A stretch of DNA of 43,015 nt from Pseudomonadota bacterium (GTDB lineage: Bacteria > Cyanobacteriota > Vampirovibrionia > Obscuribacterales > Obscuribacteraceae), in assembly GCA_021324135.1 (NCBI GenBank), contig JAJPJO010000312.1, positions 1-43,015 on the forward strand, in the 5' to 3' direction. The first letter of the stretch is position 1. Each line of letters begins with the position of its first letter. The translations under genes and the position numbers were made by a program. A model generated the notes under the pieces. That model saw only the letters and a list, made by a program, of their open reading frames with translations, did not search any database and had not been told where the DNA came from. Below, piece by piece: positions 24,498 to 34,400 of the stretch.

Positions 24498-26609
24498 TTA
24501 TTGCTGGGATTGCGTTTGGGAATCGGCCGGGCTCGTTCTTAATAGCGGCACCACCGTAGATGATGGCACGCGGCCGAATGCCGCGCCGCCTCTTCCGCTT
24601 CCTCCGAATCCTGATGATTGGCTCTGATTGAAGGCCGGAAGCGCCCTGATGGGCAAGCTCTGCCCCTGCCCTCCTGTCACCGCCGATGGTGGCAGAGCCT
24701 GGCTGCCAGGCATGGATGCCTGCGGCAGATTTTGACGGACGACATTGGCCGGCAATTTCAAATGGCTGCGCAGCCAGGCGTCGACCACTTCAATGACGAG
24801 CGGATCGGGATTGGGGTTCTCGAACATAAGATGCTCGGATGGCCCGAGCATGATGATCGATTTGTCCTCCGATGCCACGGCGTCGAAGAGCTCATAGGTG
24901 CCTTCCGGCTTGACGAGCCGATCCTTAAGACCTTGCAACATCAGAACGGGCATGGCATCAATGTCGCCTGCGTATTTCTTCGTTTCTTTCATGAAAGAAT
25001 TGAACTTGACCAGCTCGAGTGCCGAAAGCGAGAGCCTCGCCTTTGGATCCTTCTCCCAGCGTTTTTGCAAACTTTCCTGTGAGGTGGCGCGCTCGGCGAC
25101 AAAATCGCCGACGTCCATTTCCTTATGAGGCTCGGAGATGAGATGCAAGGCCGTCTCGAATGTGATTCGCTTCGGCTGGAAGCGCTCGGCGGAAGGAACG
25201 GAGGAAATCACCCCGTCGATCTGTTTGCCCAGCTTCGCTGCCGCTCGCAGAGCAATAGCGCCACCCATCGACTCGCCGAGCACGTAAACAGGAATACGCG
25301 GATTCCGCTCCTTCAGCACTCTGGCGAGCGTGCCGATGTCTTCAATGCAACGGCTGTAGTCGATGTCTTCCTCACCTTGAGTCTGGATCCACGAGCCAAA
25401 ACCTCTGACATCCAGAGCGGCGACCATGTAACCGCATCCGGTAAGCTGCTGGGCCGTGCGGGTAAAGAAGCGGTTCTCCAGCCCCAGTCCGTGAATGCAG
25501 ATTATGGTAGCGTAGGGCCGTAGTTGAGCCGGGCGCCAGACTATAAGCGGCAGAGACTTGATTCTGAAATCGATAGCCGCCCAGGCAATCTCAGCCGGAC
25601 TTGCCGGAGCCAATTCCGAGATGTATGTTTGGCGCAGAAGATTGACGAGCTGTTCGTAAGCGGGCAAACCTGCTTCCGCTTCGGCTCGCATTCGCGCTTT
25701 CACCAGCTGAGCGTTGAGATCGCGCCATTCTTTGAAGACCGCTTCCTTTTCCGACGCTTCTTCCTTGCCGCCTTTTTCGAGCACATCGCTGAGTTGTGTC
25801 AAAGCCCATGAATAGCTCAAGAGACCAATCGCACCGTTTTTCTTAACAGCGGCCTGGGCCACCTGAACGTGGGTGCGAGCATCCCTCTCGGCTGCCTCAT
25901 ATTGTTTCAAATGCACTTCGCATCCGACTATCGCCTCGTAAAGCTCGGAAACAAGAGAAGGCGGTGCCTCTCCTTTCTGGCTGAGCTCCAGGGCCTTCCT
26001 GTACAACTCAAGGGCTGATTTGAAATCATGATTGCAGTAATAGCTGTGCGCCAGGCGCTTCGTCATCAAAAATTGGCTGCGAGTGTCGTACTTGCCTGAT
26101 TTCTCGAGCAGCGATTGCGCCTCCTCCAGATACTTGATCGCCTGGGCGAAATCTTCGCTATGCTCCTCGAGGGCGGCAAGAAAGTAAGGTATCTCCGCAT
26201 CCAGGGATTTCTCTTTTTTGCCCTGGTTGTACGCCCGGATGAGTATTTCTTTAGCATCATCGAGCTTGCCCTTGAGCACGCGATCGAGCGCCTCGCCTGC
26301 GGGTCCTTTGTATATCGGAGGCGGATTGTCCCGAGCCGGTTGAGCGGCTTGCGGACTGCCGCCGCCGGACAAGCCGGAGCCGAACTGCTGTCCTGGCACG
26401 GCGCGCTTGATTTGCATGCCGGCGCCATTTTGCGGCAATCGGCGCGCCCCCCAGGCCGGGCGAGTCAGCCCTGGCTGAGTTAATGGCTGATTCTGTGTCT
26501 CTGATTGTGCTGATCCTGAGCGGCAATCGATCGCAACACAGATGGTCGAAATGATTAGCAGAGATGCTCTGGCTCTGCCTTTTGCGCCTTCACTCACGCC
26601 TTCCTCCAT
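24498..26609 (-). CDS. Exported TPR protein fused to an alpha/beta hydrolase
   Basis: About 703 residues. The N-terminus has a hydrophobic export segment (ASLLIISTICVAIDC) followed by a Gln/Gly/Pro-rich stretch. A TPR-like helical region covers about residues 105-300 (for example YFLAALEEHSEDFAQAIKYLEEA). A serine hydrolase domain of the Hydrolase_4/monoacylglycerol lipase type begins near TIICIHGLG and RGFG, with nucleophile GESMGG (Ser447), Asp563 in QGLKDRL and His593 in PSEHLMF. The tail is low-complexity (Gly, Ser, Gln). It probably cleaves esters in the envelope, with the TPRs holding partners. The ATG at 26609 is preferred; a GTG at 26648 would extend it by 13 residues, and neither has a clear ribosome-binding site. 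Confidence 0.85.
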   Translation of the reverse strand: MEEGVSEGAKGRARASLLIISTICVAIDCRSGSAQSETQNQPLTQPGLTRPAWGARRLPQNGAGMQIKRAVPGQQFGSGLSGGGSPQAAQPARDNPPPIYKGPAGEALDRVLKGKLDDAKEILIRAYNQGKKEKSLDAEIPYFLAALEEHSEDFAQAIKYLEEAQSLLEKSGKYDTRSQFLMTKRLAHSYYCNHDFKSALELYRKALELSQKGEAPPSLVSELYEAIVGCEVHLKQYEAAERDARTHVQVAQAAVKKNGAIGLLSYSWALTQLSDVLEKGGKEEASEKEAVFKEWRDLNAQLVKARMRAEAEAGLPAYEQLVNLLRQTYISELAPASPAEIAWAAIDFRIKSLPLIVWRPAQLRPYATIICIHGLGLENRFFTRTAQQLTGCGYMVAALDVRGFGSWIQTQGEEDIDYSRCIEDIGTLARVLKERNPRIPVYVLGESMGGAIALRAAAKLGKQIDGVISSVPSAERFQPKRITFETALHLISEPHKEMDVGDFVAERATSQESLQKRWEKDPKARLSLSALELVKFNSFMKETKKYAGDIDAMPVLMLQGLKDRLVKPEGTYELFDAVASEDKSIIMLGPSEHLMFENPNPDPLVIEVVDAWLRSHLKLPANVVRQNLPQASMPGSQALPPSAVTGGQGQSLPIRALPAFNQSQSSGFGGSGRGGAAFGRVPSSTVVPLLRTSPADSQTQSQQ

Positions 26610-26732
26610 GCCCGGGAACGGGCAATCCGCGAAACATCCGCGAAACACCTAGGTATACCGCTGTCAGCGAAGGAAGGTCAAGGGCATATTGCGAGGTTTG
26701 GCGAGCTGATGATCATCTTATGACGGCCAATA

Positions 26733-28877
26733 CTAGCGTTTCATGCTCAGGGCGATGCGCCTGCGTTCCTTATCGACGGAAAGCACCAGAACATCGACGC
26801 GCTGCTGAACCTTCACGACCGCCGCCGGGTCTTTCACGAAGGTGTTGGCCAGTTCACTTATGTGAACCAGGCCGTCTTGATGAACGCCGATGTCCACAAA
26901 CGCACCAAATGCGGTGACATTGGTAACCACTCCCGGCAGGCGCATTCCTTCCTTCAGATCATCGATGCTCGATACTTCTTCGGCAAACTTCATCGGCACG
27001 AATTGCCGGCGCGGATCGCGCCCGGGTTTTTCCAGCTCGTTCATAATATCCAGAAGAGTCGGCATGCCGATTGAATCAGTGACGTATTTTTTGATATCGA
27101 TTTTCTTTCTCAGCTCAGCTTTGCTTATCAGGTCTTGAACGGCGCAGCCGGCATCGGCGGCCATTTTCTCGACCAGAGCATAACGCTCGGGGTGCACAGC
27201 CGTAGTGTCGAGTGGGTGCTTTCCGTTTCTTATACGAAGGAAGCCGGCGCATTGCTCGAAGGCCTTATTTCCCAGACGGCTCACCTTCTTGAGTTGCTCT
27301 CTGCTCTGAAACGGACCTTCGTCCTGGCGATGTTTGACTATATTTGCCGCCAGCTGTTTGCCCAGTCCCGACACGTAGGAAAGCAGCTCTTTGCTGGCCG
27401 TGTTCAACTCGACGCCGACCGAATTCACGCAACTCGATACCGTATCGTCCAAACTCTGCTGCAACTGCCTCTGGTCGACGTCGTGTTGATACTGACCGAC
27501 ACCAATTGATTTCGGATCGATTTTGACCAGCTCTGCCAGAGGATCGATCAATCTTCGCCCAATCGAGACCGCACCGCGCACGGTGATGTCTTGATTGGGA
27601 AACTCTTCGCGCGCCACCTCGGATGCCGAGTAAATTGACGCTCCACTCTCATTGACCAGCACAATGGGTGGGGGTGTCAGGGCGGCTTTCTTGTAATCGA
27701 TGTCTCGCAAGAAACTTTCTGATTCACGGCTGGCGGTACCATTGCCCAGAGCGATTGCATCAACTGAAAATTTCTTGATCAGATCGAGCACTTTGCTCTC
27801 AGCCTCTGCTCTTGATTTAGCGCCATGCTCGGCGTGAGGATAGATGACGTCGTGATGCAGCAAGTCACCCCGGCCATTCAGGCAGACTATTTTGCATCCC
27901 GTACGGAAACCCGGGTCGACGGCAAGAACATTCTTCTCACCCAACGGCGACGACATTAGGAGTTCCCGAAGATTGCCAGCGAAGACCTTTATCGCTTCTG
28001 CATCCGCCTTCATTTTCAAAACGGAGCGCAGTTCCGATTCCATCGATGGTGCCAGTAATCTTCTATAAGAATCGACGGCCGCTGCTTTTATTTGCGCGGC
28101 GCAGGCCGATGCGCCTTTGACAAAGCTTGATTCGAGTATGTTAAGAGCGGAATGCTCCTCCACCTCTATCGCCACCTTGAGTATGCCTTCGTTTTCTCCT
28201 CTCAGCACGGCGAGCAATCGATGTGAAGGTATGCTTGAAACGGGTTCGGAATAAGAGAAGTAATCCTTATACTTGGCGCCTTCCGCTTCTTTGCCCTTTG
28301 CCAATGAGGATTTGATGAAACTCTTCTGTCCCCACAGCTCGCGCATTCTTTTTCGCGTCGGCTGATGCTCGTTTATCCATTCGGCAATGATATCCCTGGC
28401 GCCCGCCAGGGCATCATCTGTGGTGGCAACCCCTTTTTCGGCGTCCAGGTATTTCTGAGCTTCTTTGATTGGATCGGAGGCAAGGTATTCGAAAATGCTC
28501 TTTGCTAAGGGCTCCAGACCTTTCTCCCGCGCCTGGCTGGCGCGGGTTTTCTTCTTCGGGCGATAGGGCAGGTAGAGATCCTCGAGCTCGGCAAGCGTCT
28601 GAGCTTTGCTAAGTTTGGCCGCAAGGTCTTCAGTGAGCAACTGCCGTTCTTCTAAAGATGAGACGATCGAGGCTCGTCGTTTATCCAATTCGATCAGCCG
28701 CCCGAGCAGATCGCGAATATTGGTTATGGCGACCTCGTCCAGAGCTCCTGTAGCCTCTTTACGATATCGAGCGATGAACGGCACTGTGCCTCCATCCTCG
28801 AGCAGGGCGATAGTGGCGCTCACCGACTTGACGGGCAAGCCTAACTCACTGGATATACGGTTTACATGTTCGACCAT
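26733..28877 (-). CDS. tex: RNA-binding transcription accessory protein Tex
   Basis: Tex family, about 714 residues, normal length. Tex is a nucleic-acid-binding factor linked to transcription and to stress or toxin expression. The order matches: N-terminal helical part (ATIALLEDGGTVPFIARYRKEATG, seen from LLEDGGTVPFIARYRKE), YqgF-like RNase H fold (VLAVDPGFRTGCKIVCL), helix-hairpin-helix region (GLGKQLAANIVKHR) and a C-terminal S1 domain (LPGVVTNVTAFGAFVDIGVHQDGLVHIS, in parts). The ATG at 28877 gives the usual start. A TTG at 28889 with GGAGG very close upstream is the alternative and adds four residues. Confidence 0.97.
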   Translation of the reverse strand: MVEHVNRISSELGLPVKSVSATIALLEDGGTVPFIARYRKEATGALDEVAITNIRDLLGRLIELDKRRASIVSSLEERQLLTEDLAAKLSKAQTLAELEDLYLPYRPKKKTRASQAREKGLEPLAKSIFEYLASDPIKEAQKYLDAEKGVATTDDALAGARDIIAEWINEHQPTRKRMRELWGQKSFIKSSLAKGKEAEGAKYKDYFSYSEPVSSIPSHRLLAVLRGENEGILKVAIEVEEHSALNILESSFVKGASACAAQIKAAAVDSYRRLLAPSMESELRSVLKMKADAEAIKVFAGNLRELLMSSPLGEKNVLAVDPGFRTGCKIVCLNGRGDLLHHDVIYPHAEHGAKSRAEAESKVLDLIKKFSVDAIALGNGTASRESESFLRDIDYKKAALTPPPIVLVNESGASIYSASEVAREEFPNQDITVRGAVSIGRRLIDPLAELVKIDPKSIGVGQYQHDVDQRQLQQSLDDTVSSCVNSVGVELNTASKELLSYVSGLGKQLAANIVKHRQDEGPFQSREQLKKVSRLGNKAFEQCAGFLRIRNGKHPLDTTAVHPERYALVEKMAADAGCAVQDLISKAELRKKIDIKKYVTDSIGMPTLLDIMNELEKPGRDPRRQFVPMKFAEEVSSIDDLKEGMRLPGVVTNVTAFGAFVDIGVHQDGLVHISELANTFVKDPAAVVKVQQRVDVLVLSVDKERRRIALSMKR

Positions 28878-29446
28878 CGCTTCTATCAAGGTCCTCCATT
28901 AAGAGCTAAATATTATCCTGAGCACGATTGAAAGAGACAAAAATCGCGCTCTTAAGCCCCGCGCCGGTTCGTAATCTTTGTTTACCTGTGTTATCTGGAC
29001 AACAAATCCTGTAACTGGTTTGCAGTACCGGCATATCGCCACTATATGTGCCACCAGTACTTTTTCGCCTGCAACAATGCTTAATGTGCCACCACTCATA
29101 ATCGCTGACCTGGAGCGGGAATCGGGACTTTTCATCCAGCCAAGTTGTGATCGAAAAATGATCGAAATCGTCCATTTCTAAGGGATTTTTACAATTACTC
29201 ATGACAATTCAATGATGACCGTCTTGTGATCAGTCCCAACTGCTGAGCGTTTGCGGTTTCGCGCCGGCCATTCGTTTTAAAAAAGTTGTTCTTACGTATT
29301 GCGATCTTGCCGGATTAGGACTAACCTTTTGTCGTCGAACGAAAGCCTCTTGCAAAATCCGATCGATTAGTCAGAAGAATCAATCAGCGGCAAAGGTTTT
29401 CAGTTCATCCCAATCAGAGAGTTGGCGGCAATATACGCGTTATTAA
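28878..29446. other. Spacer between tex and the SulP gene, with possible ORF remains
   Basis: This 569-base spacer has no gene I trust. On the minus strand two overlapping frames (28906-29202 and 28899-29135) each show protein-like stretches. One has EMDDFDHFSITTWLDEKSRF; the other has GEKVLVAHIVAICRYCKPVTGF with a CxxC pair. They could be one small gene broken by a frameshift. Both have weak starts. The rest is A/T-richer and should hold the promoters of the divergent tex and SulP genes. Confidence 0.3.
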
Positions 29447-31219
29447 ATGCAAGACATTGAGCGGAACACGAGGCGTGCTCCGGCTGGCGTTAGCACGGGT
29501 AACAAGATCATGATAGTTCTCGATAAAGCGGCAATACAAAAAAATGATGCTCGGCAGATAGTGCAAGCTTCTGTGCCCCCCGAGCCCGATGACGACAAGC
29601 CACAAAACGGGCTTGCCGGTCTCAAGCACTGGCGCAGTGACATGATCGCCGGTTTGATTGTGGCGCTGGTATCAGTGCCTCTCTCACTGGGTATCGCGTT
29701 GGCTTCGGGCGCTCCACCTATATGTGGAATATGGTCCGAGATCATAGCCGGTCTGATCTTTCCGCTCCTTGGTGGCGCTTATGTGACAATCAGCGGTCCG
29801 GCCGCCGGTTTGGCTCCGGTTCTCTATTCATCGATCGCCACTCTCGGCAACGGCAACATGGAAACCGGATACAAATTGATCCTGCCTGTGATCATGTTTG
29901 CCGGTATGGTTCAACTTGTCTTGACCTATTTCAAATTGGGCAAGTTCAGCTATTTGATTCCCAGAACGGCAATCCAGGGAATGCTTTGCTCGATTGGACT
30001 TTTGATCATAGCCAAGCAAATTCCCAACTTCATCGGCTACAAGTTTGAAGCGCACGAATTCTTCGGTTTGCTTGCCGAAACGCCTTCTCATTTTGCTCAA
30101 ATGAACATTCATGTCTTCGTAATCTCGGTTGCTTGTCTGGCAGTGCTCTTCGTACTGCCAAAGACGAAGATTCAGTGGCTGAAGTTTATCCCGCCGCACC
30201 TGTGTGTTGTCCTGCTCGGCATCGGCCTGGGTCAACTGTTTCACATCGCGCCCAAGTATTTGATCTCGCTGCCGTCCAATCCAATTGAGCATGGCATCAC
30301 TTTCCCCGATTTCTTCTTGCTCTTCAGCCAGCCGACATTGATTCCAACTGTGATTCTTTCGGTTCTCGCCCTGACCTTCGTGGATGGCTGCGAATCGCTG
30401 GCAACCATATATGCAGTCGATCAAATCGACCCCTATCATCGCAAGTCAAATCCGCACAGGACACTCTTCGCGATGGGCATATCCAATATTTGCTCGAGCC
30501 TGATCGGTGGACTGACGATCATTCCCGGCATCATCAAAAGCACGACCAACATCGTCGCCGGAGGCAAAACGGCCTGGGTCAACTTTTACAATGCCCTGTT
30601 CTTGATTGCCTTTCTCCTCTTGTTCCACGAGCAGATCGGTCTTATACCGGTCGGGGCGCTATCGGCAGTGCTGGTTCACATCGGCTTCAAACTTGCCGGA
30701 CCGGAAAAATGGCTCAAGATAGCCAAGCTGGGATGGGATCAAATGGCCGTGTTCACCACCACTGTTCTGGTCACGGTTTGCTCAGACCTGCTTGTTGGTA
30801 TCGCATGTGGTATCGTCGTCAAAGTGGCGATTCTCATGATGTACTCGCTGCGTGCTGACAGAAGCCAATCATTGTGGCGGGCTTTCTCGAGTATATTCAG
30901 GAACCCGGTATCGCATGTCAAAGAATACGACGGAGCGGCTGAAATCCACTTCACCGGCCCGGTGACCTGCTTCAACAATCTTGCTGTCCGGGACGCTCTT
31001 GAGACCACGCTGTCCAAACAGCACAAAATAATCAACTTATGCTTCGACCCTTCAGTAAAGGTAGTCGATCACAGCAGCGGCACGTTCCTCAGTGGCTTCC
31101 AGGCTGATTGCAAGCGCTCGGGCGCCGCGCAAGTTAGTTTGCTCGGTCTGGAGCAGCTTGCCACTTGTGCGAAAAACGAGCATTCCCTGCGTTATCGCAC
31201 AGCCGCTCTGAGTAGATAA
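29447..31219 (+). CDS. SulP family anion transporter with STAS domain
   Basis: 590 residues. SulP/SLC26 family: sodium- or proton-coupled uptake of sulfate, bicarbonate or related anions at the inner membrane. The transport domain opens with DMIAGLIVALVSVPLSLGIALASG and contains the helix-10 region LALTFVDGCESLA, followed by more helices (SSLIGGLTIIPGIIKSTTNI in parts). About twelve helices are visible. A C-terminal STAS domain follows (IHFTGPVTCFNNLAVRDAL, then VKVVDHSSGTFL with the typical Asp-x-Ser spot). It is closer in look to the BicA/SulP-like bacterial group than to ABC sulfate systems, but the substrate is not certain. Neither ATG at 29447 nor at 29510 has a good ribosome-binding site. 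Confidence 0.93.
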   Translation: MQDIERNTRRAPAGVSTGNKIMIVLDKAAIQKNDARQIVQASVPPEPDDDKPQNGLAGLKHWRSDMIAGLIVALVSVPLSLGIALASGAPPICGIWSEIIAGLIFPLLGGAYVTISGPAAGLAPVLYSSIATLGNGNMETGYKLILPVIMFAGMVQLVLTYFKLGKFSYLIPRTAIQGMLCSIGLLIIAKQIPNFIGYKFEAHEFFGLLAETPSHFAQMNIHVFVISVACLAVLFVLPKTKIQWLKFIPPHLCVVLLGIGLGQLFHIAPKYLISLPSNPIEHGITFPDFFLLFSQPTLIPTVILSVLALTFVDGCESLATIYAVDQIDPYHRKSNPHRTLFAMGISNICSSLIGGLTIIPGIIKSTTNIVAGGKTAWVNFYNALFLIAFLLLFHEQIGLIPVGALSAVLVHIGFKLAGPEKWLKIAKLGWDQMAVFTTTVLVTVCSDLLVGIACGIVVKVAILMMYSLRADRSQSLWRAFSSIFRNPVSHVKEYDGAAEIHFTGPVTCFNNLAVRDALETTLSKQHKIINLCFDPSVKVVDHSSGTFLSGFQADCKRSGAAQVSLLGLEQLATCAKNEHSLRYRTAALSR

Positions 31220-31262
31220 ACTGCTGCCTTTCTCCGGTTCAGACTGCATTGCCACTAGGCAT

Positions 31263-34200
31263 TCAGTCTTTATCGATCAGGGCTTTCTCAAATTGAGCGA
31301 GCTGGCAGTCGGGATCGAGGCTCAGTGCCTTGAGCAGAGCCTCTGACGCTTTAGCTTTGTCGCCTCGGGCCCGCTCTATGCGCGACAGCTCGACCCAGCC
31401 TTCAACCGACTCAGGGTTCAACTGCAAACTTTTCCTGATATATCTCTCGGCAGCGCTCAGATCTGATTCAATGCGCTTGAGACGACCCAGTGCCTGCAGT
31501 GCCCAGATAAACTGAGGCTGCTTTGCCAGGCATTCCTGATTGAAATTCTCTGCCGAGCGCAGATCGCCGGCTGCTTCGGCAACTCGTGCTTGCTGCCAGA
31601 CTTTGGCCAGAGCGAGGTTGACTTTGCACTTCGGCAAGTACATGGAGATGAAACGCTCAGCCTTTTCTTTCTGCTTTTGATCGGATGCGGATTTAATCGC
31701 TGTTTGCCCATAGGCTCGACTGATTTCGACCAGGCCGAGGCTCTTGCATTGCAAAGCGGCCTCGTACCATTGATCGCTTGCTGCATCTTGTTGAGGAGCA
31801 GCAGGCGGGCTTGGCAGATAAGCCAATTTACTCCCCAGGCTCAATAACTCGCTTGCTTCGCTGACTTTTTGATTGCCCTCAGGGCTGCGTTTTGTTTTGA
31901 AGAGGACCAGTCCGTAGCCGCTCAGTGTCTGCCCTTCCACTACTCGTGCCATGGCATCATTGGGTTGGCGCGCCAGGATCGCGTGGCTCACCTTCAACGC
32001 TTTTTTGTAAAACTCTTCGGCCCTGGCCAGCTCACCTTGCTCGGCGTACATTCGCGCCAGCGCCGCTGTGCAATCGGCTTGCTTGACGGAAGAGCCCGAC
32101 TCGGCCGCCAATTTCGCCGCCTCTTCATAAAGCCGCTCCGCCTTTATAAAATCGCGGCTGAGCGTATACCAGTTTGCCAACTGCTCGATCCCATTCGACA
32201 GATCGTTTTTCAAGGGCAAAACGGCTGCACCGCTGGCGGTGCTGTTTTCAGTGAGGCTGAGCGCTTCTCGGCGCAAGGTCAAACTTTCTTTGAGCAAATC
32301 CTCGACTTCCATGAGCTTGTTCTCGCCCATCTTCAATCGCCGCAACTCGTCGATTGCGTCGGCCAGCTCGGCGGCATCGTAGGCCGTCCTGAGATTATCG
32401 CTGCCCTTTTTCGCGGCTGCAAATTGTTTCTCTAATCGATCTATATCTTGTTGAAGGTCGACGAGCCCTTTAGCTGCAACCGGCCAGGGATTCAGATCCG
32501 GGGCTTTGCGACCGGCCTGAAGATCCTGCAAAGCTGCCTGAGAATCACCGAGCTCCTCCTCGAGCTCGCCTTTCAATTTCTTGTAGGCGGGGTGATCGTA
32601 AAAACTCAGAGCATGATTGACCTCGCTCAATGCCAGGTCGAGATTCTTCAACTTCATGAGCGCCACGGCTCGGCCCCAGAAGTTTTCACTCTTCATAGGC
32701 TCGACCTCAATGGCGTTCGTGAAGTCAGACAGGGCATCGGAATAGCGCTGGAGCTGAAGGTTGGCCAGTCCTCGCCAATAATGACCGGCAGAGGATGTCG
32801 GACACAAGCGGGCCAGCTGGGCGAAGTCTTCCAGAGAAGCCTGATACTGACCCAGGCAACAGCGCAGGTAGCCTCTATCCCTGTATGCTTGAGCGTTGCT
32901 GGGATCGAGTTTAATAATCTCGTTGCAAACGCTCAAATCCTTTTCAATCAAGCCCGGGTCAGTCACCATACTCGGTATCGCCCGCTTGAGGATAATTTCG
33001 TTTCGCTCGACCAGTCGCTTTTTGTTCTCTCCATTTCGAACAACGGCAAGACCCTCGGAAAAATTATCTGTCCACTTGTAGATCGGCTTGATGACGAGCT
33101 TTCCGAGATTGTCGATGAAGCCGTATTTGCCATCAAGGCGAGCGCATCTGAGACCGTCGCAAAGGCTGCCGATTAAATCATATTGCTCGCCCATGACTCG
33201 TCCGCTTTTGTCGATGAGGAAGAAACGAATGTCCGGATAAGCGAAGTGCTCTTCCGGCAGCACTTCTGTCGACTCGTCGAAATCCTCCGCCTCCGCTCTT
33301 GAAATAATGTAGGCATTGCCGAATCGGGTCAGGTTCGTTTGTCCATGCTTGACTTTGCAAACGTCTTTGCCGACAACGGCAGCTCCATTGACGAAGCCTT
33401 CGAAGACGGCGTCATATCTGGGCTCGATCACCCAACTGCCCTGGTTGTTGATGAAGCCCCACTTGCCATTTTTCCGGGCGGCGGCCAGACCGGCGTGAAA
33501 ATCGCCGACATCATCAAGAGTTGTTTTCACGGCCAGTTTGCCGTTCGTATCGATGAACCCCCATTTGTCCTTTATCTTCACGGCGGCATGTCCATCTGAA
33601 AACGAACGGGCCTCTTGCCAGTACGGCTTGAAGGCAAGCTCACCGTGCTTATTCAAGAAAGCGAATGTATTGCCTTCCTTTGCCAGGGCTAAATCGTCCG
33701 AGTAATTTTGCAGCATTTCATACAGCGGTCCGATGACGAATCTGTCCTGGCGATCGATCATGCCGGCGCGACGTGATAAAGCAATTGCATCCAAAATTGT
33801 TCGTGGTCCCTGGGCAGTGCCTTTCGCTTCTTGCTTCGGGAATTCGAAAGTCCGCTTGGGAAGCTGATCAGGCTCAATTTTGGCAATCTCATCTTTTGAA
33901 ATTTGAATTACGGCCAGCCCATTTTTGAACTCTTCGGCAACCGCAAAGCGAGGTTTTATGACGATGTTGCCTTTTCGATCGACGTAACCCCACTTGTCCT
34001 CGAGCTTGACGGCTGCCAGTCCTTCGGAAAAATTCTGGGCAAGGTCGAATTTAGCGCCAATGACGACGTCACCGGATTTGTCGATAAAACCCCATTGATC
34101 CGCGATCAGAACCGGTGCCAGGCCTTCCTTGAAATGCCCGGCTTGTTGGAACATATACGAGATCGCTTGTTTGCCGGATTTGTCGATGAAATAAAGTTCC

Positions 34201-34400
34201 GGTGCCGGTGCATTGAGCGGTCTCAAGATGCGACGCACGTTGACCTGATTTTGACTAGAATCGTTTTCTCCGGCTGAGGATTGTCCTGATGCCGAGCCGC
34301 TCGCCGGATACTGAGCAAGGGCAGTGACGATGAGCGCAAAAGGCAAAAGAACCGCAGATGCTTGCCGGCGATACCAGATATGGTGAGGGATCTCTCTCAT
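31263..34400 (-). CDS. Exported WG-repeat and TPR protein
   Basis: 1045 residues. An N-terminal signal peptide (VLLPFALIVTALAQ) precedes about nine WG repeats (residues 65-455), each like WGFIDKSGDVVI followed about ten residues later by FSEGLAAV. Two are diverged (GMIDRQDRFVIG and FAFLNKHGELAF). A TPR region follows: LDPSNAQAYRDRGYLRCCLGQYQASLEDF and two later groups, the last near the C-terminus (NPESVEGWVELSRIERARGDKAKASEAL in parts). It is a binding scaffold for the envelope with no catalytic motif. Its ATG overlaps the stop of the M16 protease gene by four bases, so the two are probably made together. Confidence 0.92.
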   Translation of the reverse strand: MREIPHHIWYRRQASAVLLPFALIVTALAQYPASGSASGQSSAGENDSSQNQVNVRRILRPLNAPAPELYFIDKSGKQAISYMFQQAGHFKEGLAPVLIADQWGFIDKSGDVVIGAKFDLAQNFSEGLAAVKLEDKWGYVDRKGNIVIKPRFAVAEEFKNGLAVIQISKDEIAKIEPDQLPKRTFEFPKQEAKGTAQGPRTILDAIALSRRAGMIDRQDRFVIGPLYEMLQNYSDDLALAKEGNTFAFLNKHGELAFKPYWQEARSFSDGHAAVKIKDKWGFIDTNGKLAVKTTLDDVGDFHAGLAAARKNGKWGFINNQGSWVIEPRYDAVFEGFVNGAAVVGKDVCKVKHGQTNLTRFGNAYIISRAEAEDFDESTEVLPEEHFAYPDIRFFLIDKSGRVMGEQYDLIGSLCDGLRCARLDGKYGFIDNLGKLVIKPIYKWTDNFSEGLAVVRNGENKKRLVERNEIILKRAIPSMVTDPGLIEKDLSVCNEIIKLDPSNAQAYRDRGYLRCCLGQYQASLEDFAQLARLCPTSSAGHYWRGLANLQLQRYSDALSDFTNAIEVEPMKSENFWGRAVALMKLKNLDLALSEVNHALSFYDHPAYKKLKGELEEELGDSQAALQDLQAGRKAPDLNPWPVAAKGLVDLQQDIDRLEKQFAAAKKGSDNLRTAYDAAELADAIDELRRLKMGENKLMEVEDLLKESLTLRREALSLTENSTASGAAVLPLKNDLSNGIEQLANWYTLSRDFIKAERLYEEAAKLAAESGSSVKQADCTAALARMYAEQGELARAEEFYKKALKVSHAILARQPNDAMARVVEGQTLSGYGLVLFKTKRSPEGNQKVSEASELLSLGSKLAYLPSPPAAPQQDAASDQWYEAALQCKSLGLVEISRAYGQTAIKSASDQKQKEKAERFISMYLPKCKVNLALAKVWQQARVAEAAGDLRSAENFNQECLAKQPQFIWALQALGRLKRIESDLSAAERYIRKSLQLNPESVEGWVELSRIERARGDKAKASEALLKALSLDPDCQLAQFEKALIDKD

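Noticed and set aside
32448-33176. 242-residue plus-strand frame inside the WG/TPR gene
   Set aside because: Lies opposite clear WG repeats and TPRs; shadow of that coding frame.
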